Source: Favolaschia claudopus (lineage: Eukaryota > Basidiomycota > Agaricomycetes > Agaricales > Mycenaceae). From it: a stretch of 64,000 nucleotides of DNA. Position numbers and translations under genes: made by a program. Shown in pieces: positions 22,714 through 31,166 of this stretch; positions within the stretch are counted from its first letter, which is position 1; every line of letters begins with the position of its first letter. The stretch is taken from positions 186,001-250,000 of the forward strand of contig JAWWNJ010000156.1 in assembly GCA_037176885.1 (NCBI GenBank). Direction: 5' to 3'. The notes beneath the pieces were generated by a model. It was given only the letters and a program-made list of their open reading frames with translations. It did no database searches and had not been told where the DNA came from.

Positions 22714-23861
22714 ACTTGAAAAGCACTCTTAACATTCCGCCGCTGATGTGACGCCTTGAAAAGGGAATTTGATGGTGGCTGTTCCCATTGATCAGATATC
22801 TCAACATATTTTGATGGGGACCACAATAGACACAATGTCCAGAAAAGAAAAAGAAAAACTAGCAATTACCAGATAGTATGGAGGTTTTGATGGTCATCTT
22901 GAGTTTATGCTGCATGAATGGGTTCCCAGTTCAATTCTTGGGCCTAACATTTTTTTCGTCAATGCCGAAGGCCAAAGAATCTCTGGTTAAGTGGTTAGGG
23001 TTTGCTTCCCCAAAAAAACACTGCCGAAGGCCAAAATAATGCTGGGTTAAGCACCTGGTTAGGGTTAAGGCTTAGGGTTAGGTGGTTAGGGTTCGGGGGG
23101 TGTGGGGGTGAGGAACAGAAGGATTCGCGTGAACGAGGCTTTAGAGTGCCAACCTGAGCGGCCCGGCTTGGGGGACCCCCCGAGCTAGTCTCTTGTAAAC
23201 AGACGGAACAACACAAAGGTCCTCGTACCTGCGGTGTGTTGTGGTCTGTCAGTTTCCTTTGATCACCGGCTGAAGGGTCCGGTTATTACCTAATCATCAA
23301 AACACGACGCGTCGATGTAGCTCATAGCACTCATTATTTGAAATTTTGGAGCTACCATCATATTCTTGACCTTCGTCTCATCGACCTACGCGCTTCAAAG
23401 GAGTGAAAAGGTGGAGAAACGGACGAAATCAAAATTGCTTCGGCTAATGCCCGGTTGGCTGTAAATTAGCGCGAACTTGGAGGTTAGTGCTTTCCTCAGC
23501 TAAAATCAAGCATTCTAAACTAACAGGAGTGCTAATACAGCTCTCCTAGACTATATCTCATATAGAATCAAGGCAGAATTGACGTTGCCGCTGGAATATA
23601 GTGGAAATGGCAGGTGGGAAACTCTTTCCATTTCCAAATGTTTACATAATAAGCCGACCCTCCTGACAGATGTCGCGCGGTAAACTACAGACTACCCCCG
23701 AGCGCAGCGAGGGAGGGGAGGGCCGCGAACGGTTGGTCCCCTTCGCGCAAATGAAGGACTAGGAATCAACTGGGAATTGGCGTTGCCGAGTTTCGCTGAG
23801 AAAGTTGGCTGCCATCAAATTTCCTTATTCGGATGTCACATCAGCGGCGGAATGTAGGCAA
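22714..23861. other. Mostly unassigned, includes telomere-like tract
   Basis: No supported gene. Positions 22980-23095 carry telomere-like words (separate entry). The rest matches nothing else in the window. Confidence 0.45.
22986..23095 (+). repeat. Degenerate interstitial telomere-like sequence
   Basis: The hexamer TTAGGG occurs at least five times (within GGTTAGGGTTTGC near 23000 and the run GGTTAGGGTTAAGGCTTAGG around 23057-23092), separated by irregular spacers. TTAGGG is the standard telomere unit of most fungi. The array is too degenerate to be a working telomere. Confidence 0.6.
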
Positions 23862-24074
23862 GTCTTGAAAAGAGGGCCAGGCCATCAGTCGCGTGATTTT
23901 TGACAGAAAATCACGGGGTCTTTGTCGAGATGTTGAGATTGCACTAGACGTCGCGAGCGGAGCGAGCGCAGCGGGGTTTGGGGCGGCGAGCCCCAACAAG
24001 CTGTGTGACCGAACGGAGGTAGGTCGGCGAGCGCAGCGAGTCGGCCGTGCCGGAGGCAGGGAGCTAAAGCTTGT
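23862..24074 (+). repeat. GC-rich repeat, type II unit (C)
   Basis: Shares the CTTGAAAAGAGGGCCAGGCC start with unit A but has a different middle (GAGATGTTGAGATT, GCGAGCGGAGCGAGCGCAGC) and ends GAGCTAAAGCTTGT. It is nearly identical to 34907-35118. Confidence 0.8.
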
Positions 24075-24075
24075 A

Positions 24076-24494
24076 AGTGCTAAGACACGCCGTGTGCGTG
24101 ACCTGGTACAGCCACTCGGACGCGTTCGGCAAGCGGCCGATGACACAATAGACCACGTACATTGATATACTGTGACTGTGACATCAATCCAATCCTCTCG
24201 GCTTCTTTGCCCGGTCATTTTCGTTTCTGAATGCTGGCAATTGATGGACTTGATGGCCGGTATGAACGAAAATCGAAAACGAAAACGCGGCTAGCTGATA
24301 TTGATCAGGCGGCCTTCCAGGCCATCAAGTCCATCGATTGCGAGGATTCAGAAACGAAAATGACCGGTTTCAACACGGCAAAGAAGCCGAAAGGACTGGA
24401 TTGATGTCACAGTCACAATGTACGTTGTCTATCGTGCTTGCCGAACGTGTCCGAGTGGCTGTACCAGGTCACGCACACGGCGTGCTTTAGCACT
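24076..24494. repeat. Hairpin formed by two opposed R1 right ends
   Basis: AGTGCTAAGACACGCCGTGT at the left returns inverted as ACACGGCGTGCTTTAGCACT at the right. The right arm belongs to R1 copy 2. The left arm is another R1 right-end piece in the opposite direction. The arms match over ~180 bp. The region can fold into a long hairpin. Confidence 0.75.
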
Positions 24495-25330
24495 CTAAAT
24501 TATCAATTGATTTAAGAGTGAAGATCACTCAGTGCAAGACTCAGTGCGCTCTGCACTTCAGAATCATAAAATAGAAATTTTTTACGACACCCATTCGTGG
24601 CAAACATGATATAGACGAACACTATGGCGCGCTCGGCCTAAACACCACCAAATAGGTCCCATCATTGATGCGATCATTGATGTCTCAAATCGACCGAAGG
24701 AAAAAATTTAAATTTAAATTGTATTGTTTGCTGCACAATTGGGGCCAGGCAGAGTTAAAACATACCAGGAAGTCTCAATTGGTGTAGCAGCGAGGTCACA
24801 GAGGTCTCTGAGAGCATATAAAATGAGGGAGTAGATCAGTGGTGACCTAAATTAGGCATGTTTCGTAAGCTCACATGACTGATTGATTGATTGCATCACT
24901 GATGTCTCAAATCGGCCCCGCGGAAAAAGTATTTATTGTGAGTTTTGAGCGGATGAAGAATCCCTCTTGAGGGATTGTACTACTATCTAATCGGAGTGTT
25001 TTGGCCAGAGGATCAGTGGTGGGAAGGTTTTGATCAGGTGGAATAAATTTCGTTCTTGTTTGGTGGTGTTTAGGCCGAGCGCACCATAAAGGCAAACAGG
25101 AAACAAGAATGGACTATATAAAGTAAACAAATATTATTATTTTATATTTTGGTTAATTTGTGTTGGCTGCCGTTTCGGGTACTTTTGGTAGCTGCGAGTA
25201 CAAAAGCGGAGCATCAGAACCAACATACAGCCGTTTTGGAAACAATATACGGGTTTTGAGTGGTGCTCGTCGATCGAGCAAGCATGTACGTGACCGTGAC
25301 CCTTGGCGTGATGACATCATAGTGGAATGG
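24262..25330 (-). repeat. Repeat R1, copy 2 (reverse), split by a MITE
   Basis: Read in reverse it follows R1 copy 3: GAAAACG-rich terminus at 24262-24290, the AATCATAAAATAGAAATTTT block near 24560, then (after a 462-bp MITE) the AAGTAAACAAATATTATTA block at 25120-25140 and CGATCGAGCAAGCATGTACG near 25270-25290. Its far terminus is missing, where it abuts a gag fragment. A ~40-bp extra block at 25231-25272 is absent from copy 3. Confidence 0.8.
24625..25086. mobile_element. TA-flanked MITE, family A copy 2 (462 bp)
   Basis: Same structure as 3956-4414, with TIR start TGGCGCGCTCGGCCTAAACA and TA flanks at 24623-24624 and 25087-25088. It is inserted in R1 copy 2; the R1 copy at 46200-46240 shows the undisturbed surroundings. 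No ORF. Confidence 0.9.
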
Positions 25331-25339
25331 GATAACATA

Positions 25340-25943
25340 TTCTGAGAATTTACTACGGTGAGTGAATCCGCTGAAGCTTGACGACCGGGCGTTGCCATGC
25401 GAGGCGTGGCAAGGCCTTCGTCGAGCATCCCCCAATCCACGGCTGAGGTCAGAACGGGCCCAGAGAGCTCGCTACGCATCGGGGTCACCGATGGCGCACG
25501 CGTCGAGGGTACCGACGGTGAAGTCTCGTTGCCCAGAGGCAACGGTTCGACGCCCGAAGGCGAAGCAGTCTCACCACCAAACGGCGATGGGGTCTCACCA
25601 CCCGAAGGCAGTGGAATGTCTACACGAGAGGAAGGTCCACCCGAGACCGCTCGACTGTACAATAGGTCGGGGGAAACGGGGCGTGGCTTTGTCGAAGAGG
25701 CACGAATCTCCGGTCGGGGAGTCCCAGAACGGGGACTCACGGCGATGGCAGTACTAGCAGGTCTCGGCACAGACATTCCAGGTCCAGGAACGGGGACACG
25801 AGCATGAGAGCGGAGAGGGTAGCGAGCACGGCCAGCGGGGTCAGTCATCGGGGTCGATGTCGAGCTCAGAGGGTCAGAGGAGGTCGGGGGCAAGCGTAGC
25901 CAAGAGCGTCGACGGATCTAGTGACTTGGTTCAGTTCAAAAGA
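25340..25943 (-). pseudogene. gag N-terminal fragment of an LTR retrotransposon (copy 2)
   Basis: The minus-strand frame starts after the LTR at 25944. It includes PTSSDPLSSTSTPMTDPAGR, YPLRSHARVPVPGPGM and short repeats of the type SGGETPSPFGGETASPSG. The disordered Pro/Ser/Thr-rich start resembles gag leaders of basidiomycete retroelements. The reading frame continues to 25153 but leaves the element near 25330 where R1 begins, so this is a 5' fragment only. No RT or integrase is attached. Confidence 0.6.
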
Positions 25944-26145
25944 TGTGACGGAAGCGAGGGGGAGTCGAGTTCCGGCACACAGGGATTAAGAGAGAACTGG
26001 TGTAAGTACTAAATTGACCCAGGGAAAAGCTACTACGACAAGAACTAAACTACTTATACAGGAAAATCAAGGCTGTGTACATGGAGTCATGGGGACAAAA
26101 CGGGCAGATCTCGCCATGAGCGGATGCGAACGCCGATCCGTCACA
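25944..26145 (-). repeat. 5' LTR of minus-strand retrotransposon (copy 2)
   Basis: 202 bp bordered by the inverted pair TGTGACGG/CCGTCACA. It aligns throughout with 399-604. A TATA-like TGTATAAGTAG is present on the minus strand. The host flank is on the right. Confidence 0.75.
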
Positions 26146-26310
26146 ACAGCCTACCGTAACTCTGGGAAGCAGCAGCCACTTTGGGGTATTCGCCGTGTCG
26201 CGTCGCGTCGCGTAAGCTCGTTCACTCTGGTCAATGCACGCCTACCTCTCTGACTTGATACTGCTAGGGACAACCAGTTGCTCTGCATGCTGGCTGGGTA
26301 GTAGCGCGGT

Positions 26311-26697
26311 ATGGAATCAGATTCTTCCCCGGCCAACTTGAATGTTCCCGCTGCTGAACATAGGTGCGCGAGAAAACTTCAAACGCGGTCTTATTCTCAT
26401 TTGAATACTCCAGCCCTACTACTGTTGAACCATCCACCCCTCACCCTGCCGGAAAGCGTCGCCTCGGAAGACCGAAAGGCTCAAAAAAATAAGAAGCCTA
26501 ACTCGCCAGAAGAAATTTCCGAGCCAGAGCCGAAACTTCCTCGCGGTCGCCCGCCCAGAACTGGACACAAGCAGAAGGAAGCTCAGGCAGAAGGTGGAAC
26601 TGTACCTCCCAGTATCAAACGTCCTGTCGGCCGCCCTCCCAAGGTTCAGCCACCACCTAAAAAGATTGATGTTCGGTTGGGAAAGATTGTGAGTTGA
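26311..26697 (+). CDS. Possible first exon with AT-hook-like motifs
   Basis: A 128-codon ORF starting MESDSSPANLNVPAAEHR contains a polar, Lys/Glu/Pro-rich segment and two AT-hook-like cores, PRGRPPR and PVGRPPK. AT-hooks bind the minor groove of AT-rich DNA. It lies upstream of and on the same strand as the DUF6589 gene, and could be its N-terminus or a separate small protein. The stop directly follows an apparent VRLGKIVS end, close to a possible donor (GTGAGT at 26690-26695), which favours an exon over a complete protein. Confidence 0.4.
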   Translation: MESDSSPANLNVPAAEHRCARKLQTRSYSHLNTPALLLLNHPPLTLPESVASEDRKAQKNKKPNSPEEISEPEPKLPRGRPPRTGHKQKEAQAEGGTVPPSIKRPVGRPPKVQPPPKKIDVRLGKIVS

Positions 26698-27599
26698 GTT
26701 TGATTTATTGTGGCGTTATTCCCCTCATTATCAAACAGACAGTCCGTGGGATGCCTGGTGTTTATCGCTCGGGTACAGCTTCTACCACCTGTCAGCCCAT
26801 TCCCATTTGCCAGCCTGGATAAATGCTCCCCCAATTAAATATGATTTGCATGCCGGGTTCCGGCCTACAGAAGGGGGATCTTGCGCGTACCACTGCCAGA
26901 ATTGCAAAGACGGATATGAGTGGTTCTCAGATAGCCAAACAATATCTACTTGAAAGATTACATATAATCCGATAAATACTGGCATGAGAGATAATAGACA
27001 GCCCAGACACAAGTTACAGCTTATTAGCAAAGTCGGAAAAATCTTTTTGCGAGATTCAAAGCATCTCATTGGCCGCTCAACACCTCTCGACCAGTCACAG
27101 CTTTTGAAAATTTGCCAAAAGAAATTTTGGCTTTTGCTAATAACAGTATCCTCTATACATCGCAGACACCGTTGCACCTGTGGCACATTTAGGATATTTG
27201 GATTAGTTTCCCATTGACAGATCTTCATGTTCGAATTAATTTGAGCTGAAGTTTGATTCTTCAACAAATGCCTAGTCTGTTAGTGACCGCGACGCTGTGA
27301 CCGCTGCTCAACTTATGCCGGCATTTGCGGAGGTTGAATTCTTACTCCCACGACGTCTTTTCCTTCATTCCATTTCACCGAAGGGTATTGAATAAAACTT
27401 TGAGGGAGCAGGTATGTTCAAGCACATATCAAAGATAAGCTCAAAATATTATTTTGGGCCGTGCACTGAATATCCCGCAGTGTGACAGGCTTGTGACAGG
27501 CTTTGTTCGCGGCGTCTTCAAACTCACCGTGGGTGCAGTATTTTTATTGGGTCTCACTGGGGTAGGTGTTCAGTTAGACTAGGAGAAGCTTAATTGATG
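26698..27599. other. Unresolved stretch between exon-like ORF and DUF6589 region
   Basis: Several mid-size ORFs occur on both strands (for example minus 26782-27267), and Cys pairs appear in the plus translation (YHCQNCKDGYEWF; RCTCG). They may be remains of an N-terminal zinc region, but I cannot assign a frame. Confidence 0.3.
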
Positions 27600-30500
27600 G
27601 TGAATCTGGCCCCATCGATGAAGGCGACAATGAGCTATCGAGCACGCCCAGCACATCTAAATTGCCCCTCGGTCCACTCGCAGTTAAGATATTGAAGATT
27701 CTCGCTGTGATTCAGGGGAATGGACTCACGGTTGCACAGTCTCTGGATGCACTGAGTTGGGGAGATAGACATTGCACGCGGGACGCGACTGTCCGGGCGG
27801 CGCGTAGGGGATTATGCACCAGCCCGTTGTTGCCTGGAATCATACGGCGATGGCATAAGCCTCCGAGATCTCCAAATTCACGGAAAGGACGTCCCGAGCA
27901 AGACCTGTGATGGAGCACTTTGCTCTAGAGTGCAGTCGGGAGATTTTTGAGAGAGAGTTGGAAGGCCTGGCAGATATTTTTGAATCGCCTTTTGGGAATG
28001 ATATCAGTGAGGCGGAATTGACATCGTTGTCGTTTCCGCAGACGGTTAAACTTGTGAAATCAAAAGCACCGAATCTTTGGGAACTGTTGTTTCGTTTGGC
28101 GCGGACGGAAGGCCAGGAAACTCGCAATCCAAATAAGAACTCTTCCAATGTAATCATGACCGTTCTCCATTAATTTCGATGATCTCAATTGCACTCAGAT
28201 CGTGCTTATTGTGCTAGCAATGTTTTCATACACCCGGACTCACCATCGAGGGAGGCTGCAGAAATTATTCGCAGTCTATTTCAAATTCCGTGGTTTATCA
28301 GCGAAGGGATTTGACACGCTGCATGCGATTGGGCTCACAATGAGCAATAAATGGACCGGAGAGGCGGTTGACAGGATCTCGGAGAAGGGAATGAAGGGAA
28401 TGAAAAGATTGATGGAGCTTTATCCCTGGATCCTATCCTATGACAATGCTCTCGTCGCATATCGGGTCTTCTCGCAGCGCCACTGTGGTCGCAGAACCCC
28501 ATGAATTTCCCATAGCCGGACCATGAATTCCACAATTCACGGGTTTATCTAGTGAATTCAGATTCATGGGGTTGTGACTTCACGTACCCGATTCACATAA
28601 TTAGAGTCCGCAATATGAAGTGCGTGAATTTCACCCGAAAATCGAATGAATGCATATGTGTGAAAACTGCTCAGAAAGTTCATTCCTCGCTTCCTGGCAA
28701 CTCTTGGAAATTCACCCGTAAACCTCGTGAAATTCATGGAGTTCAAGTTGCCTCGAACACGGTACATGGTTCTGGTCACCAGTACTGGTTGTGTTCCTAA
28801 TACAGTAATATAGTCAATTTACATACTTTGAGTACCGTAACTTAGTAATCGTTAGTAAAGACTTGTTGTACTTGTTCGGTAACTACTTCCGTACAAAAGA
28901 GATAAGACTAATATACTTGTATGTTGACACTGGTCAAAGCGAGGGGTACGTAGTACATTTTTCGTGCAGTTTCCACTGTGTTTTCACGTATTTTTCAAGT
29001 GACTTCCCGGAGTATTGGAAGGGAATCCAACACAGTGAAAGAGTTTTCATTGGAATATGAGGTGGATATCATTCCCAAACCATGTGAATTAACACCATGG
29101 AATGTCCCACTCACATAGTTGGACCCAGTGAAAATATCTCCGTGAAATTCACAACTCCATAGTGGAATTCACAGAGTTTTCCGGTGAATTTCCCATTGAA
29201 ACCTTGTGAACCAACTATGGGAAAGTCAGGGGGTTATGCGACCACAGTGGCGCGTAGACAGGAAAAGCTCCCAAGGCAATGGAACGGCAGGGACGGTGTA
29301 CGTGAAGCGCAGCACCAAACGCCTCCCACTCAACATAAATCGCATGCTTCAAGAATGGCGGAGGGACGGTGCCAAAAATCCGCTCACTGGCGTGGACATC
29401 TTTAAAATCTCTCTCGCTGCAGATTCCCGTCGCATTCCCCACCTCAAATCCCTCACTCTGCGTTGCCTTTTTGAGGCCCCGGAATTCGACATCAGCTCAT
29501 ATTCTGATCGCGACCATCACCTCCTACAAGAACCTAGCGCAGTTCATCAGCTTACAATGCAATACCTTCTCGGGACATTGAATATCCCCGAAGCCTCCTA
29601 TGAAGATAATGCTCGGAATGGCTCAAACAGCTGGGCTACAGTAATGACGACGCCAAAAAGAAACTGGGACTGGAGCAGGTGATGGCGTGGGTTGGCGACC
29701 AACTCACCGTTGATCGTCTCCGGAATCTATTCAGATTCCGGGCAGAAGATGACAATTCTTTCGAGCGGCTCGATTGGCTGATATTTCCCCCGGGCTGGCT
29801 GCATATACAGATGGCCTTTGCCAACAGTCTTCACAAGCAACACCTTGGTACAGCAAAGGGGCGAGGTCTTAGTACTTGCCGCCCTCGATATCTTGAAACG
29901 ACGAGGACTACGGACACAACGCACACAGGGAACCTTCTTCCATGACATGGACGAGACCTTGCATATCATTGCCGAGGCTCAGATTTGTGAATTATGGTTA
30001 CATGTGGGTCAAACCGCCACACTGGCAGACCTTCGCCGCCGATCACCCGAAGAGCTTATCAAACTCGCGGACGAGATCCTGGCTTCTCACGCCTCCAGTG
30101 CCGCTCTTGTTAGAATGCGAATATCGCCTCAGCCAGACGAGGTTAAGCTCCAATCGATCATGTTTTTGCGCGACGTCATGCCTTATATCGTCCTCCGAAG
30201 GGCGGTCAAGCACGGCGATGTTGGTTTAATGGAAGATATGATTTCATTAATGCTTCTTGGATTCATCGGAGGGAAGAACAATAATTATTCTGGTGAGATG
30301 TTCGAATTGCTTCAAGGATTTCATCGTGAATGGCCGCCGGAAATTTGGTGAGTACTGCTACCTCAAAAATCTTCATGGATTAACAGTCCATCCTGACAGT
30401 GAGTTTATACGGGACAACTGTTGGGTGATAGATAATACAACCCAACGTTCGGCATTTATGGCCGTTGACGAAGCGCAAGAAATGAACATCAAAGATATTA

Positions 30501-30846
30501 AGGTATACACGCATTAAGGTATACACGCAACTCAGATACATTCGGAGAATCTAATATATATCAGGTTACATATCGTTCAGAAGGCCCGAACATTGACTGG
30601 GATTACTTGAAGAAGCTCCATCCAGCAATCCATGTTATCCGGGCAGTGAACAAACACATGGAATCTGAATTTAAAACTCGAATACGTGGCAGCAAGCACA
30701 CAGTACCAAAAAAGGAACAAGATATCCTGGAACTTCAGCAGTGGTATCGAGCTTCCGATGTTCATAAGCTCAAACCGGGTCGAAAAATTCCAACTGCGTT
30801 AAAAAACAATCCCGATAAACCTAAAGACGTACATTCATGGGGATGA
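27600..30846 (+). pseudogene. DUF6589 protein gene, split by a transposon and frameshifted
   Basis: Pieces in several frames line up as one long protein. They are LKILAVIQGNGLTVAQSLDA (27690), MEHFALECSREIF (27910), MLIVLAMFSYTRT...SYDNALVAYRVFSQR (28202-28480), then after a 769-bp insertion GNGTAGTVYVKRSTKRLPL, later MAWVGDQLTVDRLRNLFRF, ERLDWLIFPPGWLHIQMAFA, GTFFHDMDETLHIIAEAQ, RRAVKHGDVGLMEDMISLM, LQGFHREWPPEIW, and a last part with VTYRSEGPNIDWDYLKKLHP. These are the conserved words of DUF6589, an uncharacterised family expanded in Agaricomycetes. Frame breaks fall near 27905, 29612 and 29875. An intron is visible at 30504-30564. Function is unknown. The 3' end faces the RecQ gene's 3' end. 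Confidence 0.8.
28481..29249. mobile_element. CACTA-like non-autonomous element (769 bp) in the DUF6589 gene
   Basis: The ends are CACTGTGGTCGCA and TGCGACCACAGTG. The duplication is GCGC (or GCG with one extra terminal base) at 28477-28480 and 29250-29253. Taking out the element plus one duplication restores the DUF6589 frame (VFSQR then VDRKSSQGNGTAG). Subterminal zones at both ends are packed with GTGAATT/AATTCAC words. CACT termini, a short duplication and subterminal repeats are typical of CACTA elements. No transposase inside. Confidence 0.8.
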
Positions 30847-30976
30847 ATAGCACTTCAAACAGGCAAGACATCGCAGCGATGGGCTGAGGCACGGAGTGTA
30901 GACAGGGCAACCACAGAGGATTGGGATGATTTGGCGCTCGAGTCGGACTGAATGTTTTTGTTACAAGTTGCGAGTA

Positions 30977-31164
30977 CAGTCGTCACTGTCTTACCCCATA
31001 CAGGTCGGTGCGGCCGAAAAAGTATGGGTTATGGGTGTTTTATGGGTTACTGCAGGTAAATGTGACGTAATTCGGGCCGTTTTACACTGTAAATTTGGGA
31101 AATTTGGACCCCAAAATTATGGGTTATGGCAGGTGACAGGTATGGGTTATGACAGTGTCGACTG
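30977..31164. mobile_element. Small TA-flanked MITE, 188 bp
   Basis: The ends are CAGTCGTCACTGTCTTACCC and an inverse with one indel, flanked by TA (30975-30976, 31165-31166). TATGGGTTA recurs inside. It interrupts the reading frame of the RecQ protein's Pro/Tyr-rich tail. Confidence 0.8.
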
Positions 31165-31166
31165 TA

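Noticed and set aside
22244..22807. 187-codon minus-strand ORF across the GC-rich repeats
   Set aside because: The same peptide words recur in every repeat unit (also at 33872-34219 and 34548-34841) and follow from the palindromic GC-rich composition.
25397..25807. 136-codon plus-strand ORF
   Set aside because: Antisense of the retrotransposon gag start; the repeated SP/GG motifs are shadows of the minus-strand frame.
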